From assembly GCF_025369935.1 (NCBI RefSeq), contig NZ_CP104467.1, positions 6,889,001 through 6,953,000 on the forward strand: DNA of 64,000 nt, given 5' to 3'. Positions within the stretch are counted from its first letter, which is position 1; the number at the start of each line of letters is the position of its first letter. Source of the stretch: Paenibacillus andongensis. GTDB lineage: Bacteria > Bacillota > Bacilli > Paenibacillales > NBRC-103111. The translations under genes and the position numbers were made by a program. Under the pieces are notes generated by a model that did not search any database, had not been told where the DNA came from, and saw nothing but the letters and a program-made list of their open reading frames with translations. Shown here piece after piece: positions 34,002 through 43,066 of this stretch.

Positions 34002-34919
34002 CTACCACAACCGGCTGCCGGAGAATCGGCGGGATATGCTGTTAGCGCTAATAAGTAAAATGAAGTTGATCATGGATTGAAATAGCCCAACGGCCGTTGT
34101 ATAGCTATAATCATTCCCTTGTGCCAGCCCTTCACGATAAACAAAGGACGAAATCACATCCGCTGTTTCATACGTATTTGGATTATAAAGCAGAACGACC
34201 TTCTCGAAGCCGACCTCCATCAATCCGCCAATGCGAAGAATGAGCAAAATCATAATCGTTGGAATGAGTCCCGGAAGCGTTACACTCCAGATTTGACGAA
34301 ATCTCCCTGCCCCATCAACGCGAACAGCTTCGTACAACTCTGGGTTGATCCCGCTAAGCGCGGCCAAATAAATGATGGATGACCAACCAAGTTCTTGCCA
34401 AACAGACGTGCTGACGAAAATGGTACGGAAATTCTCGGCATTATTCATAAGAGCAGAATCTTGCCCGCCAAAGAACATAATGATGGAGTTTACAATCCCT
34501 CCACGGTTCGTGAAGTCAATAATTAACCCTGAAATGACCACAATCGAGATGAAATGCGGCAAGTAGGACACCGTCTGCACAATCGATTTAAAAAGCTTCT
34601 GGCGAAGCTCATTCAAAAGGATCGCAAGAATAATCGGTGCCGGAAAGCCGAATATGAGGTTATAAAAGCTAATCAAAAACGTATTGCGCAGCACGCGGAT
34701 AAAATAATAGCTTTGAAAGAAATCTTTAAAATGCTGAAAGCCTACCCAATCACTGCCCCAAATGCCTTTCGCAGGACTAAAATCCTTGAAGGCGATAACG
34801 GCGCCATACATCGGGAAATATTTAAAAATGAAGAAGTACAGCACAACCGGCAGGACCATCAGGTAGATTGCGCGATTTTTTCTTATGTCATCTAGTAAAA
34901 CCCGAATGGAATGGGCCAT
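34002..34919 (-). CDS. Carbohydrate ABC transporter permease, LplB/YteP-like
   Basis: Permease of 305 residues with six helices. Family sequence MVLPVVLYFFIFKYFPMYGAVIAFKDF near the N-terminus, and the ATPase-contact loop YEAVRVDGAGRFRQIWSVTLPGL about residues 195-218. It starts behind AGGAAGTGAAAAC. It lies between the binding-protein gene and the LplC-like permease, and pairs with the latter in the membrane. Confidence 0.92.
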   Translation of the reverse strand: MAHSIRVLLDDIRKNRAIYLMVLPVVLYFFIFKYFPMYGAVIAFKDFSPAKGIWGSDWVGFQHFKDFFQSYYFIRVLRNTFLISFYNLIFGFPAPIILAILLNELRQKLFKSIVQTVSYLPHFISIVVISGLIIDFTNRGGIVNSIIMFFGGQDSALMNNAENFRTIFVSTSVWQELGWSSIIYLAALSGINPELYEAVRVDGAGRFRQIWSVTLPGLIPTIMILLILRIGGLMEVGFEKVVLLYNPNTYETADVISSFVYREGLAQGNDYSYTTAVGLFQSMINFILLISANSISRRFSGSRLW

Positions 34920-34976
34920 GTTTTCACTTCCTTATACGTGTGATGAAATAGGGGAGGCTGGCTCCCCTCGAGCTTT

Positions 34977-36617
34977 TTAGCGTTTGTTGTAACGATCCGT
35001 TGCCGTTTGGTAGATCTCCACAGCACGGTCCATATTCATCTTTTTCACTTGCTCAACTGTTTTATCGTAATCTTCCACTTTTGCGGCACCCATCACAATT
35101 TTGGTGATTTGCTCTGTCAACAGCGTGCTTACATCGTTCAAAATTTTCGCCGACTCCTTCGCTTCATCCGTAGACAGAACCACTGGCGGCAGCATCACTT
35201 TGTAGGCGTTATTCGCATATTTAGCGTATAGTTTTACGGCATCTTTTTGAGCCGGCAATTGATAATACTGATCGTTGTAACGGTCATCATCCAAACCGGA
35301 GAAGCCGTAGTTGGCGATAAAATATTTAGCCATCGCTTGACTGATTGGCAGGTTGTCCGGATTTTTCAAAATGAGATCTGTGTACTTCGGTTGACCGTCA
35401 ACTTTCGTATACGTTTGACCTTCGATACCGAAGTTTTTGAGCATTGCGCCTTCTTCGCTATACAGATAGTCCAAGGCTTTTACCGTTTCTGCCGCATGTT
35501 TGTTCGCACTCGTAATGACTGTTCCGATGTTGTCGTATTCCCAGGATGCTTGCACAAATTTAGGCTCGTCGCCCTTTTTCAAAACGGGATATTGGACAGC
35601 AGCGAGCTTGGCTTTCGGGTCTGTCTTCTGCAGCGCCGGTGTATACGTACCGATGCTTCCGCCGATGAAACCGTAGAACGCTCCCGCTTTGCCGGAAGTT
35701 ACTTTGGCATCCATCGTTTTGGAATCATTGGAAGCGAAGTCCGGATCGATCAGACCTTCCTTGTACCATTTTTGCATCGTCGTCAAATATTGCTTAAACT
35801 CTGGCTGTGCAGGTCCGAATTTCACTTTGCCATTATCGAGATAGAAGCTGCTCGCATTGGCAATCGTCGACATACCCGTAACACCGTATGCGCCTGCGAA
35901 GTCAGCAAATGACATCGGATAGGATTTGTTCAAGGTGAAAGGAATCGCGCCTTTCTTCTCTTTGAACGCTTTGAGCACGGTTTCCCACTCATCCATCGTT
36001 TCCGGCGTTTTCAGTCCAAGCTCGTCCAGCCAATCCTGGCGAATGACCATACCGCTGAATGTTTTGTACTGACCGTATTGACCTACCTTCAAGTGAGGCA
36101 TCGCATAAATATCACCGTTATCTGCCTTGATCTGTTTGGCGATCTGAGGGTTAGTGTCCATGATTTTTTTCAAATTCGGCGCATTTTTTTCAATTAAATC
36201 ATTCAGTTTAATAATCGTGCCGTCTTTGAACATTTTGGATGTTCCGCCCTGCACACTGTTCCAATTCCACAGCATCGAATCCGGCAGATTATTAGAAGCA
36301 ACCATGACACCGTATTGCTGAACATCATCTTGCGGTGTATTTCCAGAAGAATGTTGGAAGTCAAACGTTACGTTTGTCTTCTTGGCCCACTCTTTCACCA
36401 TAGGCAGCTCGTTTAAGCTTTTGACGACGGCTTTCGCATTCGGATTCATCGGTGTCCACAATGTCACCTTCACAGGATCTTTAGAATCAGCAGTTGCGGC
36501 AGGCGCTGTGCTGCCCTTATCATTTGTAGACCCAACGTTTCCGCAAGCGGTTGCAAGCGATAATGTAAGAATGGTTGCCGCGATCGGCAGCATTTTAAAT
36601 TGAAATCTTCTTTTCAT
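34977..36617 (-). CDS. Carbohydrate-binding lipoprotein, LplA-like
   Basis: Extracellular binding lipoprotein of 546 residues. The signal peptide ends TLSLATAC, with lipidated Cys near residue 25. The mature part has the large family 1 solute-binding fold of the LplA group (VKVTLWTPMNPNAKAVVKSL, then GDIYAMPHLKVGQYGQYKTF, then MVIRQDWLDELGLKTPETMDEW). AAGGGGAGTG precedes the ATG. It heads the operon with both permeases and the membrane AraC regulator after it. A 240-base gap upstream separates it from the DeoR-type gene, whose terminator is at 36807-36853. Confidence 0.93.
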   Translation of the reverse strand: MKRRFQFKMLPIAATILTLSLATACGNVGSTNDKGSTAPAATADSKDPVKVTLWTPMNPNAKAVVKSLNELPMVKEWAKKTNVTFDFQHSSGNTPQDDVQQYGVMVASNNLPDSMLWNWNSVQGGTSKMFKDGTIIKLNDLIEKNAPNLKKIMDTNPQIAKQIKADNGDIYAMPHLKVGQYGQYKTFSGMVIRQDWLDELGLKTPETMDEWETVLKAFKEKKGAIPFTLNKSYPMSFADFAGAYGVTGMSTIANASSFYLDNGKVKFGPAQPEFKQYLTTMQKWYKEGLIDPDFASNDSKTMDAKVTSGKAGAFYGFIGGSIGTYTPALQKTDPKAKLAAVQYPVLKKGDEPKFVQASWEYDNIGTVITSANKHAAETVKALDYLYSEEGAMLKNFGIEGQTYTKVDGQPKYTDLILKNPDNLPISQAMAKYFIANYGFSGLDDDRYNDQYYQLPAQKDAVKLYAKYANNAYKVMLPPVVLSTDEAKESAKILNDVSTLLTEQITKIVMGAAKVEDYDKTVEQVKKMNMDRAVEIYQTATDRYNKR

Positions 36618-36806
36618 GGAAACACTCCCCTTATCTCGTAGTCCGGCGCTAACGCCGTGAAGCAGATTAGCCCTGTGAAAGAAGCATATCTCACACTTCC
36701 TGATGTCGTATATCGTCGATTATTCAATCGTATTGTTTTCTTAGGAATAGACGTCGCTTCTTTTTGTATCATCCTCATTTTTTGAGAATGCCCTTATTTG
36801 CAAAGA

Positions 36807-36853
36807 AAAAATCGCCCTTTCGCCGCTAAAAGAGCCGGTTCGGTGGCGATTTT
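36807..36853 (-). terminator. Terminator of the DeoR-family gene
   Basis: On the minus strand AAAATCGCC... pairs with ...GGCGATTTT (9 base pairs, with an inner CCGGCTCTTTTAGCGGCG structure) and a T-run follows. It sits 5 bases after the stop at 36858. Confidence 0.7.
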
Positions 36854-36857
36854 CCTA

Positions 36858-37628
36858 TTAGTCGCTGATCAGCACTTCAATGCCAAGCGCCTCAATCGTA
36901 TCGATCCATTCCTTCGAGCAGCCCGGATCGGTAATGAGCATCGAGATATCCTCGAGCTTTGACACTTTGGCGAACGTCGACATTCCGAATTTGGAATGAT
37001 CCGCTACCAGAATGGCTTCCTCCGCTCGCTGCATCATTTTACGCGAAATGATGGCTTCCGCCAAATGGAAGTCGGTAATGCCGTCCGCGAGTGAAATTCC
37101 TCCTACAGAAATAAATGCCTTGTTCACCTTAAATTGATCCAGAAGCTGATCCGTTAACGAACCTGTTACGGCCTGGCACTCCATGTTCACTTCCCCGCCT
37201 GCGAAAATAATTCTCCCCCGGAACATTTCCATGGCCAGATTGAGAATCGGAACAGAATGGGTGATCAAAGTTACATTCGTACGATCCTTTAGGTAAGGCA
37301 AAATTTCAATCGTCGTCGTACCGTTATCCAGCATAATCGTTTCGCCGTCTTGGACCAAAGAAGCAGCCAGCTTACCGATGCCCGCTTTCTCCGGCTTCAT
37401 CATCTGTGCCCGCCTAAGAAAAGGTGGCTCGACCAGCTCGATGCGCATTTTGACAGCGCCTCCGTACACTTTGCGAAGCTTGCCTTCCTTCTCCAGCCGA
37501 TCCAAGTCCCGCCGCACCGTTTCCGTCGAGACATTAAGCATCTCAGACAGGTGATGCACCTGCACTTTCCCTTCCATCTCCAAATGGTTCAGGATGGTCA
37601 TCCTGCGATCTTCGTATGTTAATGACAT
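36858..37628 (-). CDS. DeoR/GlpR-family transcriptional regulator
   Basis: Repressor of 256 residues. N-terminal DeoR winged helix (MTILNHLEMEGKVQVHHLSEMLNVSTETVRRDLDRLEKEGKLRKVYGGA) and a sugar-phosphate-binding DeoRC domain (about 75-235; DGETIMLDNGTTT, then GRIIFAGGEVN, then KAFISVGGIS, then LVADHSKFG). Starts behind TTAGGAGGCCATT. It is divergent from a phosphoesterase gene. Paired inverted repeats 37665-37674 and 37744-37753 lie upstream and may be its own operators. The ligand should be a sugar phosphate; target genes other than itself are not evident. Confidence 0.9.
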   Translation of the reverse strand: MSLTYEDRRMTILNHLEMEGKVQVHHLSEMLNVSTETVRRDLDRLEKEGKLRKVYGGAVKMRIELVEPPFLRRAQMMKPEKAGIGKLAASLVQDGETIMLDNGTTTIEILPYLKDRTNVTLITHSVPILNLAMEMFRGRIIFAGGEVNMECQAVTGSLTDQLLDQFKVNKAFISVGGISLADGITDFHLAEAIISRKMMQRAEEAILVADHSKFGMSTFAKVSKLEDISMLITDPGCSKEWIDTIEALGIEVLISD

Positions 37629-37664
37629 AATGGCCTCCTAAGAGTTTTCCGTAAGAAAAACTGG

Positions 37665-37753
37665 CATCGTAAGCATCAGCTATTGACCGATGATATCCAC
37701 ATGGTGATGTTTCCTGTTGTTTTCATCCAGTTTATAAGGTGGCGCTTACGATG
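37665..37753. promoter_or_regulatory. Paired inverted sites (CATCGTAAGC / GCTTACGATG) upstream of DeoR-type gene
   Basis: Two perfectly complementary 10-base sequences lie 79 bases apart (centre to centre) in the divergent gap. DeoR repressors often bind distant sites and loop the DNA. The gap 37629-37933 is otherwise non-coding and contains the promoter of the phosphoesterase gene. Confidence 0.4.
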
Positions 37754-37830
37754 TCAACGGATCGGCTCCCCCCTTAGCCAATGATGCAATAAGTGATTGA
37801 ACCGTCCCCACGATCCATACAATTTCTTCA

Positions 37831-37859
37831 TTGACAGCATAGCAAACCAGCGATACAAT
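37831..37859 (+). promoter_or_regulatory. Consensus sigma-A promoter of the phosphoesterase-EamA pair
   Basis: TTGACA (37831-37836), 17-base spacer, TACAAT (37854-37859). Transcription would start near 37866, leaving a 68-base A/C-rich leader with AGGAGG before the TTG start at 37934. Confidence 0.75.
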
Positions 37860-37933
37860 AGCCAACAAACAACAAAATATTATGAAGAAACAACACAATT
37901 ACTACAAAATACAACTTACAGGAGGTCGTTATC

Positions 37934-38878
37934 TTGCAGCATCCGCTTGCCTTTCGCGAAGATCGAACTTTTACCATCGTTCAGTTCACTGATTTACATT
38001 GGGAAAATGGCGGGGATGAGGATCAGCAAACACGTCGTCTAATGGAAGAAGTGCTAGACGCCGAGCATCCTGACCTTGTCGTATTTACGGGCGATGTCAT
38101 TTATACAGGGGCTTCAGGTGAACCTGTTTGCGAGAATCCGCATCAAGCGTTTCGCGATGCCGTTCACTCGGCCGAATCTCGCGGTATTCCATGGGCCGTT
38201 GTGTTCGGCAACCACGATACAGAAACTACCATCACTAGAGATGAGCTCATGCAGACCGTGCTGGCGCATTCTCATACCGTTACCCAGCGAGGTCCAGAAG
38301 AAATTAAAGGTGTCGGTAACTATACGCTATCCATTTCGGGCTCCGATGGTCAGACCGCTGCCGCTTTGTATTTCTTTGATTCCGGGGATCGCTCTGCCCT
38401 GCCGCATATCCACGGTTATGATTGGATTCGCAGCAATCAGATTGACTGGTACAGGGAGGAATCCCGTAAGCTCCAATCGAGCATCGGGGCGCAAGATTAC
38501 CCTGCCCTGGCTTTTTTCCACATCCCGCTTCCGGAATATCAACAAGTTTGGGACAATGAGACGTGCTATGGCAACAAGTTTGAGCATGTCTGCTGCGCTC
38601 CCGTCAATTCAGGCTTATTTACGGCTATGGTTGAAATGGGCGATATCGTCGGAACCTTCTGCGGCCACGACCACGTCAACGATTATTGGGGTGAGCTTCA
38701 CGGAGTACGTCTCTGCTACGGAAGAGCAACAGGTTACAACACCTATGGCAAAGACGGCTTCCCCCGCGGTGCCCGGATCATTCGACTCCGCGAAGGCGAG
38801 CGTTCCTTCGAATCCTGGCTGCGACTGGCTGACGGCACGGTAATCCGTGATCAACCCGAACACCAACCTGGGGTTTAA
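37934..38878 (+). CDS. Calcineurin-like metallophosphoesterase
   Basis: Cytoplasmic phosphoesterase of 314 residues. Metal-site motifs in order: TDLHW (residues 19-23), FTGDVIY (about 52), VVFGNHDTE (about 93), AFFHIPLPEYQQVW (about 194) and FCGHDHVNDYW (about 240). It resembles the Dcr2/YvnB-type group of the family. The start is TTG at 37934 behind AGGAGG, downstream of a consensus promoter. An EamA-type exporter gene follows after 28 bases, so the two are probably co-transcribed. The substrate is unknown. Confidence 0.87.
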   Translation: MQHPLAFREDRTFTIVQFTDLHWENGGDEDQQTRRLMEEVLDAEHPDLVVFTGDVIYTGASGEPVCENPHQAFRDAVHSAESRGIPWAVVFGNHDTETTITRDELMQTVLAHSHTVTQRGPEEIKGVGNYTLSISGSDGQTAAALYFFDSGDRSALPHIHGYDWIRSNQIDWYREESRKLQSSIGAQDYPALAFFHIPLPEYQQVWDNETCYGNKFEHVCCAPVNSGLFTAMVEMGDIVGTFCGHDHVNDYWGELHGVRLCYGRATGYNTYGKDGFPRGARIIRLREGERSFESWLRLADGTVIRDQPEHQPGV

Positions 38879-38906
38879 CCCTACCTAATCGTTTGGAGAT
38901 GATCGT

Positions 38907-39758
38907 TTGTTTATCGTTTCAATTTTATTAGTCGTAGCTTCAGGTCTTACGCACGCAGTCTGGAGCTTATTCACCAAAAGAAGCCAGAATAAAAGCGTCT
39001 TCCTATGGTCCATCATGATGGTAACCACAATCGGACTTCTTCCTTATTTAATCAGAGAACTATGGCTTAACCCTCTATCTCTAAAAGCCTACGGATTCCT
39101 ACTTTTATCTGCGTGCTTGCAAAGCGTCTATTCCCTGTTGCTGGCACGCACCTACAATATGGGCGACCTGTCCCAGGTGTATCCGATTATGCGAGGAACC
39201 AGCACGCTACTCATTCCCATTGGCAGCGTCTTGTTCCTTCGGGAATCCTTATCGATATACGGTTGGATAGGTCTGCTCTGCATGGTTTTCGGTTTTATTT
39301 GGCTTAGCGGTATTTTCACCCGTAAATCAGCATCCGCCGGAACGGTTAAACCATTCCTTATGGCCCTTAGTGTCGGCCTATGTACGACATGTTACGTTTT
39401 TGTTGATCGCTTCAATCTTCAGCATGTCTCAGCTATCTCATTACTTGAGGTTACGAACATCGGGTTCATGGCTGCACTGACGCCGATTGTACTCGCTTCC
39501 AAACAACTTCGCGTCGAATGGAAGCTTAACGCCAAGATCATTTTACTGGGTGCAATCCTCAATCCTGGATCCTATTTATTATTTTTGTTTGCCATGAAAT
39601 ATGCCCCTGTCGCCCATATCTCACCCATTCGTGAGATTGGCACTGTCTTTGCTACCATTCTCGGCATTGTTGTGCTCAAAGAGAAGCAAGGCACTCTAAG
39701 AATTATTTGCTCGATTCTCATCTTGATCGGCATACTGATCATTAGTTTTTTTGGCTAA
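38907..39758 (+). CDS. EamA/DMT-family membrane transporter
   Basis: Integral membrane protein of 283 residues with ten predicted helices in two EamA halves (LVVASGLTHAVWSLFTKRSQN, and a second starting PFLMALSVGLCTTCYVFVDR). Motif PIMRGTSTLLIPIGSVLFLRE and, near the C-terminus, PIREIGTVFATILGIVVLKEKQG are typical of the family. It starts with TTG (GGAGATGATCG ahead). Members export amino acids or metabolites or take up sugars; nothing here decides the substrate. Probably in an operon with the phosphoesterase. Confidence 0.88.
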   Translation: MFIVSILLVVASGLTHAVWSLFTKRSQNKSVFLWSIMMVTTIGLLPYLIRELWLNPLSLKAYGFLLLSACLQSVYSLLLARTYNMGDLSQVYPIMRGTSTLLIPIGSVLFLRESLSIYGWIGLLCMVFGFIWLSGIFTRKSASAGTVKPFLMALSVGLCTTCYVFVDRFNLQHVSAISLLEVTNIGFMAALTPIVLASKQLRVEWKLNAKIILLGAILNPGSYLLFLFAMKYAPVAHISPIREIGTVFATILGIVVLKEKQGTLRIICSILILIGILIISFFG

Positions 39759-39831
39759 AAAGGAGTGCCATAAACAAACTCCACCTCGATGAAATTTTAC
39801 CGAAAATTCTTTATAGCAGGATATACATACA

Positions 39832-39860
39832 TTGACTTTATTCCAAATCCATCATATCAT
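39832..39860 (+). promoter_or_regulatory. Sigma-A promoter of the TetR regulator gene
   Basis: TTGACT (39832-39837), 17-base spacer, TATCAT (39855-39860). The palindromic operator begins 3 bases after the -10, so a bound repressor would cover the transcription start. Confidence 0.65.
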
Positions 39861-39862
39861 TA

Positions 39863-39880
39863 TGTCAGTGAGTACTGACA
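39863..39880. promoter_or_regulatory. TetR-type operator 1
   Basis: TGTCAGTGAGTACTGACA, an 18-base near-perfect palindrome, lies over the start of transcription of the TetR gene. It differs from operator 2 at 40507 at only one base. Confidence 0.8.
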
Positions 39881-39901
39881 TCGTTGTGGAAGAGGGATCA
39901 T

Positions 39902-40489
39902 ATGGACAGTAGCAAGCTTGGAAGCAGCGATAGACTTCTCTTGGCGGCACTCAATTTGATTGCGGCTAAAGGCTACAATGGGGTAACCACCCTTGAAATT
40001 GCCACGGAAGCAGGTCTTAGCGAGAAGACATTGTTTCGTCAATTCGGCAGTAAACAGAAGCTCCTCGAAGCCGCATTTGACCGCTATCATTATGCCGAAG
40101 AGATGAAGAAGCTGTTTAGTGAAAAGCTCGTGTGGGATCTGGAGGAGGATCTGCTTCTAGTCAGTAAAACCTATCATGAGATTATGAATCGTAATCGCAA
40201 ATTGATCCAGATCAGTCTCAAAGAAGAAGGCCAACTGCCCGGCTTCCGCGAGCGTACGCACAAGCATCCTCTGCAATTGCTTGAAATCTTAACGAACTAT
40301 TTCATCACGATGTCTGAAAAAGGTAAAATGATTCCCACGAATCCGGAGATGCATGCCTTCTCCTTCATGATGATGAATTTCGGGGCGTTCATGAACGATC
40401 TCGACAGCCATAAAAATTACGCCACCATTTCATTGGAGCCATTTATTCAAGAGAGCGTAAAGATTTTTGCTAGGGCCTTACAACCCTAG
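39902..40489 (+). CDS. TetR-family regulator of the adjacent MFS efflux gene
   Basis: Repressor of 195 residues. N-terminal helix-turn-helix (LLAALNLIAAKGYNGVTTLEIATEAGLSEKTLFRQFGSKQKLL, about residues 13-55); the C-terminal ligand domain is unrelated to named drugs. Start at the ATG at 39902 (AGAGGG ahead). The gene has its own promoter and operator, ends in an intrinsic terminator that overlaps the stop codon, and is followed by an MFS gene with the same operator. It thus most likely represses itself and the pump until a drug binds. Confidence 0.9.
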   Translation: MDSSKLGSSDRLLLAALNLIAAKGYNGVTTLEIATEAGLSEKTLFRQFGSKQKLLEAAFDRYHYAEEMKKLFSEKLVWDLEEDLLLVSKTYHEIMNRNRKLIQISLKEEGQLPGFRERTHKHPLQLLEILTNYFITMSEKGKMIPTNPEMHAFSFMMMNFGAFMNDLDSHKNYATISLEPFIQESVKIFARALQP

Positions 40490-40496
40490 TTTTTTT
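40470..40496 (+). terminator. Terminator overlapping the end of the TetR gene
   Basis: CTAGGG and CCCTAG form a 6-base-pair stem with an 8-base loop, followed by T7; the stop codon TAG lies in the right arm. It isolates the regulator from the MFS gene downstream. Confidence 0.6.
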
Positions 40497-40506
40497 ACAG
40501 ACTAAA

Positions 40507-40524
40507 TGTCAGTCAGTACTGACA
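40507..40524. promoter_or_regulatory. TetR-type operator 2, upstream of the MFS gene
   Basis: TGTCAGTCAGTACTGACA, a near-perfect 18-base palindrome equal to operator 1 but for one base. It covers a candidate -10 (TACTGA, 40517-40522), 17 bases after TTTACA (40494-40499), so binding would block the MFS promoter. Confidence 0.8.
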
Positions 40525-40553
40525 GTCAAATTTTAAAAAGGATGTGGTAAGAT

Positions 40554-41978
40554 ATGAGTCTCCAAACCCAAGAACCTCAGCAAGCCGGCGACAAATTAAT
40601 GCGTATTTTGATGTTCACCCTGATTATATCCATGATGAGCGGCATCATGTTCAACATCGTTTTACCTAAGATTAGCGAAGACTTTTCCCTTACGATTTCC
40701 CAGGTCAGCTGGCTCTCTTCTGCCTACATTCTGATCTACGCGATTGGCGCAGTCACCTACGGAAAGCTGGCAGACAGCTATAAGCTGAAAAATTTGGTAA
40801 CCTTCGGACTCCTATTATTTACAGTCGGGTCTCTCATCGGGCTGACCTCACAAACATTCGCGATGGCGCTAGTCGGCAGATGTCTGCAAGCTTCCGGAGC
40901 TGCGGTTATTCCGGCGATTGCGATGATCATACCTTTGCGCTATTTCGCTCCAGAGCGAAGAGGTGCTGCTCTGGGTATGACCGCGGTAGGTTTGGCTTTT
41001 GGTAATGCACTTGGGCCAGTAGTTGCCGCTTTAATCGTTAGCACGGTACACTGGCGCTGGTTATTTGCTGTACCCTTGCTTATTCTGGCGACAATCCCCT
41101 TTTACCGCAAGTATTTAGGAAATGAACAACCTGGGACAACAGGGAAATTTGACTGGATTGGCGGCAGTCTGTTAGCCATCACAATCGCTTTATTATTGCT
41201 GAGTGTTACCAAGGGAATCTGGCTTTTGTTAGGTGGTTTTCTCGCTTTAGGGTTATTCATTGCTCGAATTTGCACGGCTGGGGAGCCCTTTATTGCGCCA
41301 AAACTCTTTCGAAATAAAAAGTACACACTCGGACTGACCATTTCATTCCTGATCAGCGGCACTTGCTGCTCACTCTATGTACTCAGCCCCTTGATACTAA
41401 CTGATATTCAGAAGTTATCATCTGTTTGGATCGGCTTCGCAATGGTCCCTGCAGCCGTGGCATCGGCCGTATTTGGACGTAAAGGCGGTAGACTCGCGGA
41501 CCTAAAAGGCAACTCATTCGTCGTTTACGTAGCTTCAAGCTTACTGCTGGCTTGTTTTATTTTACTCTCCACATTTACCGGAGGTTCCCCCCTATTTATT
41601 GCTGTATTTCTGATTCTCGGCAACGTCGGGCAATCTTTCATTGTCATTGCGATATCCAATTCGGTTTCAAGAACCTTGCCGAAGGAACAAGTTGGTGTTG
41701 GAATGGGCATGCTGGCGATGGTCAACTTCATTTCGCAAGGGATCGCTATCGGCGTATACAGTAGAATCGTTGATCTTGGATCCCAAGGTGTTCCGCAATG
41801 GAATCCTTTATACAGCTACTCATCTGGCTTTATTTTCAGCAACATTTGCTTCGTTATAGCCGCATTGCAGCTGGTTATTCTAGCGATTTACTATGTCTCG
41901 TTTGGCAGGGGGAAGCAAGAGAAGGCTGTGGTTTTGAAGGAGTCTGAGGTCGCTACTTTATCGAATAGTTATAATTAA
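40554..41978 (+). CDS. MFS multidrug-type efflux transporter, DHA2 (14-helix) group
   Basis: Membrane transporter of 474 residues with about 14 predicted helices. The MFS motif A loop YGKLADSYKLKN (about residue 67) and motif C-like LGMTAVGLAFGNALGPVVAALI (about residue 142-165) are present; the N-terminal half resembles the TetK/TetL-like group. It exports drugs in exchange for protons by family knowledge; which drug is not shown. It starts behind AAGGATGTGG and is controlled by the TetR-type operator at 40507. A strong terminator follows. Confidence 0.9.
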   Translation: MSLQTQEPQQAGDKLMRILMFTLIISMMSGIMFNIVLPKISEDFSLTISQVSWLSSAYILIYAIGAVTYGKLADSYKLKNLVTFGLLLFTVGSLIGLTSQTFAMALVGRCLQASGAAVIPAIAMIIPLRYFAPERRGAALGMTAVGLAFGNALGPVVAALIVSTVHWRWLFAVPLLILATIPFYRKYLGNEQPGTTGKFDWIGGSLLAITIALLLLSVTKGIWLLLGGFLALGLFIARICTAGEPFIAPKLFRNKKYTLGLTISFLISGTCCSLYVLSPLILTDIQKLSSVWIGFAMVPAAVASAVFGRKGGRLADLKGNSFVVYVASSLLLACFILLSTFTGGSPLFIAVFLILGNVGQSFIVIAISNSVSRTLPKEQVGVGMGMLAMVNFISQGIAIGVYSRIVDLGSQGVPQWNPLYSYSSGFIFSNICFVIAALQLVILAIYYVSFGRGKQEKAVVLKESEVATLSNSYN

Positions 41979-41983
41979 ACGAC

Positions 41984-42031
41984 AAAATCAAAGAAAACCC
42001 ATGCGCAGTTGCATGGGCTTTCTTTGATTTT
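41984..42031. terminator. Strong bidirectional terminator after the MFS gene
   Basis: AAAATCAAAGAAAACCCATGC and GCATGGGCTTTCTTTGATTTT are almost perfectly complementary (about 20 base pairs, loop GCAGTT). Confidence 0.85.
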
Positions 42032-42179
42032 ATTGACAAACTTGTAAACTTTTCAATTCCCCTTTGGTTGTGAAGAAGTTTTTAATAACGAGTTCCTTCA
42101 TTCTTTTATGTTCATCTTGCAAGATCTCCTCAGAAGACATATTGCATCTAGTCTGGCTTTGTCGAAACCGTTTTTTTAG

Positions 42180-42214
42180 AAAAACAAAAGCCCAAGCGTT
42201 AACTCGCTTGAGCT
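42180..42214 (-). terminator. Terminator of the TetR-controlled oxidoreductase operon
   Basis: On the minus strand AGCTCAAGCG, loop AGTTAA, CGCTTGGGCT then TTTTGTTTTT. It lies 40 bases after the stop of the last SDR gene (42254). Confidence 0.75.
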
Positions 42215-42253
42215 CTTATAGGTTGGGCAATGGTACATGTGATGGACGTCGCT

Positions 42254-43042
42254 TTATTTGAACCGCTGCGCTTGCCTTGAAGGCATAATGGTCAGTTCCG
42301 AAATGTTGACATGCTCAGGCTGCTCTAGTGCATAGAGTGCTACCTCGGCAACATCATCGGGATGTAACGGCAAGACGTTCGAAGCAAACGCGCGAATTTC
42401 ATCCTCGGAATACCCGGCCACCTGAGAGAATTCCGTTGCCACCGCCCCCGGCTGAATCGTAGTAACGCGAATCCCCTGAGAAAGTGTCTCCAAACGCAAT
42501 GCAGACGCTAGGGCGTTAACGCCGTATTTCGTCGCGCTGTATGGGCCTCCTCCGGCAATCACTTCCTTGCCGGCAATCGAGGAGATGATAATGATATCTC
42601 CCTTGCCCTGACCCAGCATCGGGGGGAGCCCATACCGCAGTGTCAGCATAAGACCGTGCACATTGGTCCTGTACATCTCCTCCCACCTTTCCAGATCCAC
42701 ATCTACCAAAGTACTTCGATATCCGAATCCGGCATTGGCGACTACAATGTCAAGACGCCCCCAGCGATTAATAATTGCATTGACCACATGCTGTACTTCT
42801 TCAGCATTTTGAATATCAGCAGTTACCGCCATAACCTCGTACAATTCCTCTTTATGCAATTCCTGAACCAGCTCATCCAATCGTTCCCGCCGGTGTGCCA
42901 CCACGGTCACATGTACGCCGCGCTTTGCCAGCTTCCTAGCAATCGATGCTCCAATGCCGCTGCTGGCGCCTGTCACCAAGGCTACTTTGCCGGCCAGACT
43001 CTCCTTCGCATTCCATGATAACGCTAAATCATCCAGTTTCAT
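42254..43042 (-). CDS. Short-chain dehydrogenase/reductase (SDR)
   Basis: Cytoplasmic NAD(P)-dependent oxidoreductase of 262 residues. Cofactor motif TGASSGIG (residues 24-31), NAG at about 104, catalytic Ser in ISSIAGKE (about 153) and YSATKYG with Tyr/Lys (about 167-171), followed by RVTTIQPGAVATEF. It starts behind GGGAGGGTGCGAA. It is the last gene of a four-gene operon with another SDR, an MDR dehydrogenase and an SMP-30-like protein, divergent from a TetR regulator. Substrate unknown. Confidence 0.92.
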   Translation of the reverse strand: MKLDDLALSWNAKESLAGKVALVTGASSGIGASIARKLAKRGVHVTVVAHRRERLDELVQELHKEELYEVMAVTADIQNAEEVQHVVNAIINRWGRLDIVVANAGFGYRSTLVDVDLERWEEMYRTNVHGLMLTLRYGLPPMLGQGKGDIIIISSIAGKEVIAGGGPYSATKYGVNALASALRLETLSQGIRVTTIQPGAVATEFSQVAGYSEDEIRAFASNVLPLHPDDVAEVALYALEQPEHVNISELTIMPSRQAQRFK

Positions 43043-43066
43043 TTCGCACCCTCCCGGATTCCAACA

